Shown one piece after another: positions 59,277 through 64,000 of a stretch of 64,000 bases of DNA. Position 1 is the stretch's first letter. Each line of letters starts with the position of its first letter. Origin of the DNA: Dehalococcoidia bacterium (GTDB lineage: Bacteria; Chloroflexota; Dehalococcoidia; Tepidiformales; Tepidiformaceae); contig JAJDYW010000041.1 in the NCBI GenBank assembly GCA_022824925.1, forward strand, positions 310,001 to 374,000. The letters are read 5' to 3'. The position numbers and the translations under genes were made by a program. The notes beneath the pieces were generated by a model. That model did no database searches and had not been told where the DNA came from. It saw only the letters and a list, made by a program, of their open reading frames with translations.

Positions 59277-59914
59277 CGGGGGGCGGGGACGGTCCCCGGC
59301 CGGACACCTCGCCGCTGGCGGAGATCACGCCGCGGGTGATCGAGCACCTGACGGAGAAGCACGCCGCGCGGGAGGCCGCGCTGCGCGCCTCGCGGGCGCT
59401 GATCCAAGCGAGCGCGCGCAGCATCCGCGAGGTGCATCGAGGGGAGCTGGCGGAGGCGGAGGCGCGGCTGGAATCGGCGCGGGAGGCGGCGGATGAGGGG
59501 TTCGGGGCGCTCTCGGGGCACCCGGACATCGAGCACGCGGGCTTCGTACACGACGCGGAGAAGGAGTACGCCGAGGCGCGGGCGACGCTGGCGCTGGTGG
59601 CGGGGCGGCCGCTTCCCTCGCCGGAGGAAGTGGGGGTGGGCGCGGCCGCCTGGCTGAACGGCATTGCGGAGGCGGTGGGAGAGCTGCGGCGGGTCATCCT
59701 CGACCGGCTGCGGCAGGGCGAGTTCGAGGGGTGCGAGGCGCTGCTGGAGGCGATGGACGACATCTACGCGGTGCTGGTCACGATCGACTTCCCCGATGCG
59801 ATGACGGGCGGGCTGCGGCGCACGACGGACCAGACGCGGGGCATCCTGGAACGCACGCGCGGGGACCTGACGATGGCGATCGTGCAGCGGCGGAACACTC
59901 CCTCCGTGGACTGA
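59273..59914 (+). CDS. Translin-family protein
   Basis: 213 residues from GTG 59273, overlapping the preceding stop as GTGA. All-helical: HLTEKHAAREAALRASRALIQASARSIREVHRGELAEAEARLESAREA, GVGAAAWLNGIAEAVGELRRVILDRLRQGEFEGCEALLEAMDDIYAVLVTIDFPDAMTGGLRRTTDQTRGILERTRGDLTMAI. The C-terminal DFPDA...LRR..D..R..LE.TRGDL motif is the translin/TRAX signature. Translins bind RNA and some cleave it. The family is mainly eukaryotic and archaeal, so this bacterial occurrence is notable. Confidence 0.85.
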   Translation: MTGGGDGPRPDTSPLAEITPRVIEHLTEKHAAREAALRASRALIQASARSIREVHRGELAEAEARLESAREAADEGFGALSGHPDIEHAGFVHDAEKEYAEARATLALVAGRPLPSPEEVGVGAAAWLNGIAEAVGELRRVILDRLRQGEFEGCEALLEAMDDIYAVLVTIDFPDAMTGGLRRTTDQTRGILERTRGDLTMAIVQRRNTPSVD

Positions 59915-60063
59915 GGCGGACGGAGCGCGAAACACGCCCGTCACATTGAACGCAGTGGGGCGGAGCGATAGAGTGCTTGCGGCCCAAACCTCCTGCGATT
60001 GGCGACTACGAGGGGCGTTCCCCCGGTACGCGCCTATGCGCAGCACCTGCCTCTGGGGGAACC

Positions 60064-62169
60064 ATGGAGATCCTGATCTTCGCCATCATCGCGGGCGTGC
60101 TCGCCCTGCTCTTCTCCGCCTTCCGCGTGTTCGCGGTGGTGCGGGAGGACGAGGGGAACGAGACGATGCAGCGCATCGCCCACGCGATCCAGCTGGGCGC
60201 GGCCGCGTTCCTGAAGCGCGAGTACGCGGTGCTCGCGGGCTTTGTCGCCATCGTGTTCGTGGTGCTGCTGCTGTTCATCGACCTGGACGTGCTCGACAAG
60301 GAGCCGCTGCGAAGCCAGTTCTGGGACTTCGACAAGGACGTGCCGGCGATGTCGCTGTCCTACCTGATCGGAGCCATCCTCTCGGCGAGCGCCGGCTACC
60401 TGGGGATGACGATCGCGGTGCGGGCGAACGTGCGCACGGCGGCGAAGGCGCAGGAAGGGCTGAATCCAGCCCTGCGCGTGGCCTTCAACTCGGGGACGGT
60501 GATGGGCATGACGGTGGTCGGCCTGGGCATCCTCGGGCTGGGCATCCTCTACCTGATCTGGGAGAGCGCGGTGCCGCTTGCGGGCTTCGCCTTCGGCGCC
60601 TCCTCGATCGCGCTGTTCGCGCGCGTGGGCGGCGGCATCTACACGAAGGCCGCCGACGTGGGCGCTGACCTGGTCGGGAAGGTCGAGGCGGGCATCCCCG
60701 AGGACGACCCGCGCAACCCCGCGACGATCGCCGACAACGTGGGCGACAACGTGGGCGACGTGGCGGGCATGGGGGCGGACCTGTTCGAGTCGTACGTGGG
60801 CTCGATCGTGGCGACGATGGCGCTGGCGGCAGTCGCGATCGTGGGCGTGGAGTACACCGGCGCGATCGGACTCTTCGGCGAGGGGTCGTATTCATTCAAG
60901 GGCGATGCGGTGATGCTGCCGCTGCTGGTGGCGGGGACCGGCATTTTCGCCGCCATCCTCTCGACCTTCCTCGTTCGCACGGGCGAGCAGGCGAGCCAGG
61001 GACGGCTCCTGTGGGCCCTGCGAGCGGGCGTGTACGGCGCCTCCGGACTGGTGCTCGTGGGCGCGGCGGTCGCGATCGCCGTGATCGACCTGCCCTGGGA
61101 TCTGTTCTGGGCGATCCTCGTGGGCCTCGTCGCGGGGCAGATCATCGGGACCGTGACGGAGGGCTTCACCTCGTCGGAAGGGTTCGCCCTTGGGCCGTTC
61201 CGCTACAGCCCGACGGTGAACCTCTCCGCGCAGGCGGAGACCGGTTCGGGGCCCGTCATCATCGGCGGGATGAGCCTGGGGATGCTCTCGACGGCGATCC
61301 CGCTGATCACGATCGTCATCGCGATCATCCTCGCGAACGAGTTCGCCGGGTTCTACGGCATCGCGCTGGCGGCGGTGGGCATGCTCGCGCCGCTGGGCGT
61401 GACCCTCGCGACGGACGCCTACGGGCCTGTCGCGGACAACGCCGGCGGCATCGCCGAGCAGGCCGGCCTCGAGCCGGAGGTGCGCGAGCGCACGGACGCG
61501 CTCGACCAGCTCGGCAACACGACGGCGGCGACGGGCAAGGGCTTCGCCATCGGCTCGGCGGCGCTGACGGCGCTGGCCCTGCTGGCGACCTACTCGATCA
61601 CCACGGGCGTGGAGATGTTCAACCTCCTCGACTGGCAGGTGATGGTGGGCATCCTCATCGGCGCGCTCATGCCGTTCGTGTTCTCCGCGCTCTCGATGGG
61701 CGCAGTGGGGCGCGCGGCGCAGGCGATGGTCGAAGAGGTGCGGCGCCAGTTCCGCGAGAAGCCGGGAATCATGGACGGCACCGAGGAGCCGGACTACGAG
61801 CGGGCCGTGAGCATCTCCACCAACGGCGCGCTGCGCGAGATGGTCATCCCCGGCCTGCTGGCCGTGGCCGTTCCGATCGTGGTTGGGGCGGCGATCAGCG
61901 CGCAGGCGCTGGGCGGCCTCCTGATCGGGTCGATCGCGGCGGGCGCGATGCTCGCCATCATGATGGCGAACGCGGGCGGCGCCTTGGACAACGCCAAGAA
62001 GTACATCGAAGAGGGGAACTTCGGCGGCAAGGGTTCGGAAGCGCACAAGGCCGCCGTCGTGGGCGATACCGTGGGCGACCCGTTCAAGGACACCTCGGGC
62101 CCGTCGCTGAACATCCTCCTGAAGCTGATGTCCATCGTGGCGGTGGTGTTCGGGCCGCTGTTCATCTAG
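60064..62169 (+). CDS. hppA: Membrane H+-translocating pyrophosphatase, K+-dependent type
   Basis: 701 residues with about 16 membrane segments. It hydrolyses pyrophosphate and pumps protons (some relatives Na+). The catalytic block is complete: GGGIYTKAADVGADLVGKVEAGIPEDDPRNPATIADNVGDNVGD near residues 190-235, DAYGPVADNAGG near 455 and GDTVGDPFKDTSGPSLNILLKLMS at the C-terminus. GNTTAATGKG near 480 has Ala and Gly at the positions that distinguish K+-dependent from K+-independent (Lys/Thr) enzymes. ATG 60064 is preceded by TGGGGGAACC. The next gene appears to be a degenerate paralogue. Confidence 0.95.
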   Translation: MEILIFAIIAGVLALLFSAFRVFAVVREDEGNETMQRIAHAIQLGAAAFLKREYAVLAGFVAIVFVVLLLFIDLDVLDKEPLRSQFWDFDKDVPAMSLSYLIGAILSASAGYLGMTIAVRANVRTAAKAQEGLNPALRVAFNSGTVMGMTVVGLGILGLGILYLIWESAVPLAGFAFGASSIALFARVGGGIYTKAADVGADLVGKVEAGIPEDDPRNPATIADNVGDNVGDVAGMGADLFESYVGSIVATMALAAVAIVGVEYTGAIGLFGEGSYSFKGDAVMLPLLVAGTGIFAAILSTFLVRTGEQASQGRLLWALRAGVYGASGLVLVGAAVAIAVIDLPWDLFWAILVGLVAGQIIGTVTEGFTSSEGFALGPFRYSPTVNLSAQAETGSGPVIIGGMSLGMLSTAIPLITIVIAIILANEFAGFYGIALAAVGMLAPLGVTLATDAYGPVADNAGGIAEQAGLEPEVRERTDALDQLGNTTAATGKGFAIGSAALTALALLATYSITTGVEMFNLLDWQVMVGILIGALMPFVFSALSMGAVGRAAQAMVEEVRRQFREKPGIMDGTEEPDYERAVSISTNGALREMVIPGLLAVAVPIVVGAAISAQALGGLLIGSIAAGAMLAIMMANAGGALDNAKKYIEEGNFGGKGSEAHKAAVVGDTVGDPFKDTSGPSLNILLKLMSIVAVVFGPLFI

Positions 62170-62222
62170 CGTAGCCGCCGGCCCGAAGCCCCACCGGGGC
62201 GGGGGGCGAGAGGAGGCGAGCG

Positions 62223-64000
62223 GTGGTCGTGGCGCAGCTCGCGATACCGCTCGCCACGGTGGTCGCGCTCCTCTTCGCGACCTGGTTCGCACTCGACATC
62301 CTGTTGCGCACGCGCCCGAGCGAGGGCGTGACCGCGGCGGCGGCACGCACCCGCGAGCTGGTCAGCTCGTACACCTGGCGCCTCGTCATCATCAGCACGA
62401 CGACAGGCCTGGCGGCAGGGGCGGGGTTCGGGGCACTTGTCGGCCTGGAGCGCGAGGGCATGGAGTCCGGCGCGGTCGCGGGGCTGGCAGTGCTGGCGGG
62501 GGCGATGGGGGCAGCCGCCACGGCTGTCATCGGGGGGACGCTGGGCCAGCGTGCAAGCGAACGGGCCGCCACCGCCGCCGACCGCACCCTGCGCCAGGCG
62601 CTGGCCGTGGCGCTCTGGGCGGGAGCGGTTCCCGCGCTGGTGGGTGGGGCGCTGGCGGTCGCGGGGGTGGCGGGGCTCTACGGCGTCGCAACGCGGTTCG
62701 CGGACATCCCCGGCGGGGAGGCGGCGTTCCTCGTGCTGGGAGCGGGGGCGGGGGCGGCGCTGACGGCCCTCGCGGCGAGGCTGCTGGCCGCAAGCGAGCA
62801 GGTCGGGGAGGACGACGAAGGACCGGAGGCGGAGGCGGCGCAGGGCGCGACGAGCGCCGCGGGCGGGGCGGATGCGGTGGCGCTGACCGCGGTGGCGGGA
62901 GGGGCGGGTCTGGTGCTGGGTTCGCCGCTGGAGCGCATGACGGACGAGAACGCCTGGCTGGTGGCGCCGCTGGTGGTGCTGGCGCTGGGGCTGGGGGCGG
63001 CGACCATCGCCGCGATCACGGCGCCGTTCTGGGCGCGGGCGCTGCGGAACGCGGGGCGGTCGGTGGCGGCGGGGTACGCGATCGGGGCGGTGCTGGGCGG
63101 GGCGCTCGCCTTCGTGGCACCGGTCGCGATGCTGGAGGAGGGGCGCTGGTGGTTCGCGGCCGCGAGCCTCGCCGGGGCGGGGGTGAGCGCGCTGGTGTTC
63201 CTCGCCGGACGGGCGATCGTAGGGGACGGATCGGGGTACCGGGGGCGGGGGGCGGCGTTCGCGCTGCTGGGCGGGGCTGGGCTGGTGGCGGCGTTCGTCC
63301 TGGGGTGGCAGGCCGAGATCGAGGGGGTCAGCCGGACGGCGACGGCGCTGTACGGGGCGGCCCTGGCAGGGGCGGGGGCGCTTGCGCTCGCGCCGGCGGC
63401 GGTCGCCGTACGCTGGTTCGGGTCGGGGGCGGCGACGGCGGCAACGCTGGCGGAACGCGCACGAGAGGCGGCGCCGACCGCGGAAGGGGAAGACGCGGGT
63501 CCGGCGCCGATGCCGCTCGGACCGCTCACGGCAACCGCGCGGCGGGCGCTGGCGCCGGCATGGACGCACACCTTCGGCTGGACGGTGCTGGCCGGGGCAG
63601 TGGTAGTGGCGGCGTTGCTGCTGGCGGTACGCACGGAGCTGGGGAACGTGGCCGCGGCGGATGTCCCGGGGTATGTCCAGCTTGTCTCCGAGCTGGGGGT
63701 CGTGGCGGACTACGAGGAGTTCCAGGCGACCGCTTCGTACGAGCTGGGCCAGTACCGGGATCTGCTCGACCGCCGGGACATCCCGGCCTCGGACGTGCCC
63801 CAGCTGCTGCTGGCCGGGGAGGAGGAGGCGCGGGGGCTGATGGCGCTCCGGGCCGAGCAGGACCTCCTCGACGAGGGCACGGACGTGATCGGGGCGGGGC
63901 CGCTGCCGTTCCCGGCGCTGCCGCCGCTGCGGCTGGACCGCCTGGCGGGCGTGGGGGCGCTGGTGGGACTGACGGCGCTGCTGGCGGCGATCGGGGTGGC
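62223..64000 (+). CDS. Degenerate H+-pyrophosphatase-like membrane protein (3' end outside window)
   Basis: At least 592 residues from GTG 62223, with AGGAGG 7 nt upstream. The Ala/Gly/Leu/Val-rich sequence has repeated membrane spans and follows the hppA layout. RPSEGVTAAAARTRELVSSYTWRLVII lines up with the EG.....IA..I..GA.AFL.REY segment. ATALYGAALAGAGALALAPAAVAVRWFGSGAATAATLAERA corresponds to FYGIALAAVGMLAPLGVTLATDAYGPVADNAGGIAEQA. The catalytic DVGADL.GK.E.GIPEDDPRNPA..ADNVGD block is replaced by LAARLLAASEQVGEDDEGPEAEA. No pyrophosphate-binding site remains, so a structural or regulatory role beside HppA is more likely. Confidence 0.65.
   Translation, partial: MVVAQLAIPLATVVALLFATWFALDILLRTRPSEGVTAAAARTRELVSSYTWRLVIISTTTGLAAGAGFGALVGLEREGMESGAVAGLAVLAGAMGAAATAVIGGTLGQRASERAATAADRTLRQALAVALWAGAVPALVGGALAVAGVAGLYGVATRFADIPGGEAAFLVLGAGAGAALTALAARLLAASEQVGEDDEGPEAEAAQGATSAAGGADAVALTAVAGGAGLVLGSPLERMTDENAWLVAPLVVLALGLGAATIAAITAPFWARALRNAGRSVAAGYAIGAVLGGALAFVAPVAMLEEGRWWFAAASLAGAGVSALVFLAGRAIVGDGSGYRGRGAAFALLGGAGLVAAFVLGWQAEIEGVSRTATALYGAALAGAGALALAPAAVAVRWFGSGAATAATLAERAREAAPTAEGEDAGPAPMPLGPLTATARRALAPAWTHTFGWTVLAGAVVVAALLLAVRTELGNVAAADVPGYVQLVSELGVVADYEEFQATASYELGQYRDLLDRRDIPASDVPQLLLAGEEEARGLMALRAEQDLLDEGTDVIGAGPLPFPALPPLRLDRLAGVGALVGLTALLAAIGV

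Overview
The window is about 70% G+C by eye, densely packed, and uses ATG, GTG and TTG starts. No single marker fixes the taxonomy. Four things together fit a high-GC monoderm-like bacterium: CofD (coenzyme F420), lipoprotein-type ABC substrate-binding proteins, a CIRCE operator with a Bacillus-type SOS box, and many lipoproteins with a Thr/Pro/Ala linker. My inference is Chloroflexota (Dehalococcoidia-like); an actinobacterial relative cannot be excluded. Many genes have a TANNNT hexamer ending 5-7 nt before the start codon and no ribosome binding site, so leaderless mRNAs appear common. No stretch over 300 bases lacks a gene.

Layout. 1-9.1 kb: partial kinase-like phosphotransferase, coaE, a catalytically degraded RdgB-like protein, a CapA fusion, pncB, an amidohydrolase and fabF. 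9.1-16.6 kb: unknown membrane proteins, a swivel-domain protein, a biotin carrier, a MntA-HepT toxin-antitoxin pair, purA, cofD, a HigBA-like pair and tRNA-Arg. 16.7-26.2 kb: ribD, an EVE protein, an isolated nuoB, a LuxR-type transmembrane protein, purF, a Rieske-family oxygenase that has lost its cluster ligands, and HU. 26.3-34.6 kb: a kinase-like pair, an amino-acid ABC transporter with an attenuating terminator after the binding-protein gene, a cytochrome P450 and a CIRCE-controlled Hsp20. 34.6-45.4 kb: short-chain dehydrogenases, nitroreductase, Phd-VapC, duplicated SnoaL-like genes, a four-helix-bundle gene framed by inverted 7-mer arrays, and an acyl-CoA dehydrogenase next to a phosphotransferase.

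45.4-47.2 kb is the most striking region. Three consecutive lipoprotein thioredoxin-like genes on the minus strand are each interrupted by in-frame TGA exactly at the CxxC active site. Each is followed 16 nt later by the same small GC hairpin. They read as selenoproteins with motifs WUPTC, WUPTC and TUGPU; the last replaces both active-site cysteines.

47.3-64 kb: a secreted protein, an iron/cobalamin-type ABC transporter, flavin reductase, NUDIX, PAC2, an orphan HigA, an SOS-boxed dinB, a tightly packed rnhB-yraN segment, a translin-family protein, a K+-dependent-type H+-pyrophosphatase (hppA) and, directly downstream, a partial membrane protein that looks like an H+-pyrophosphatase paralogue stripped of its catalytic motifs.
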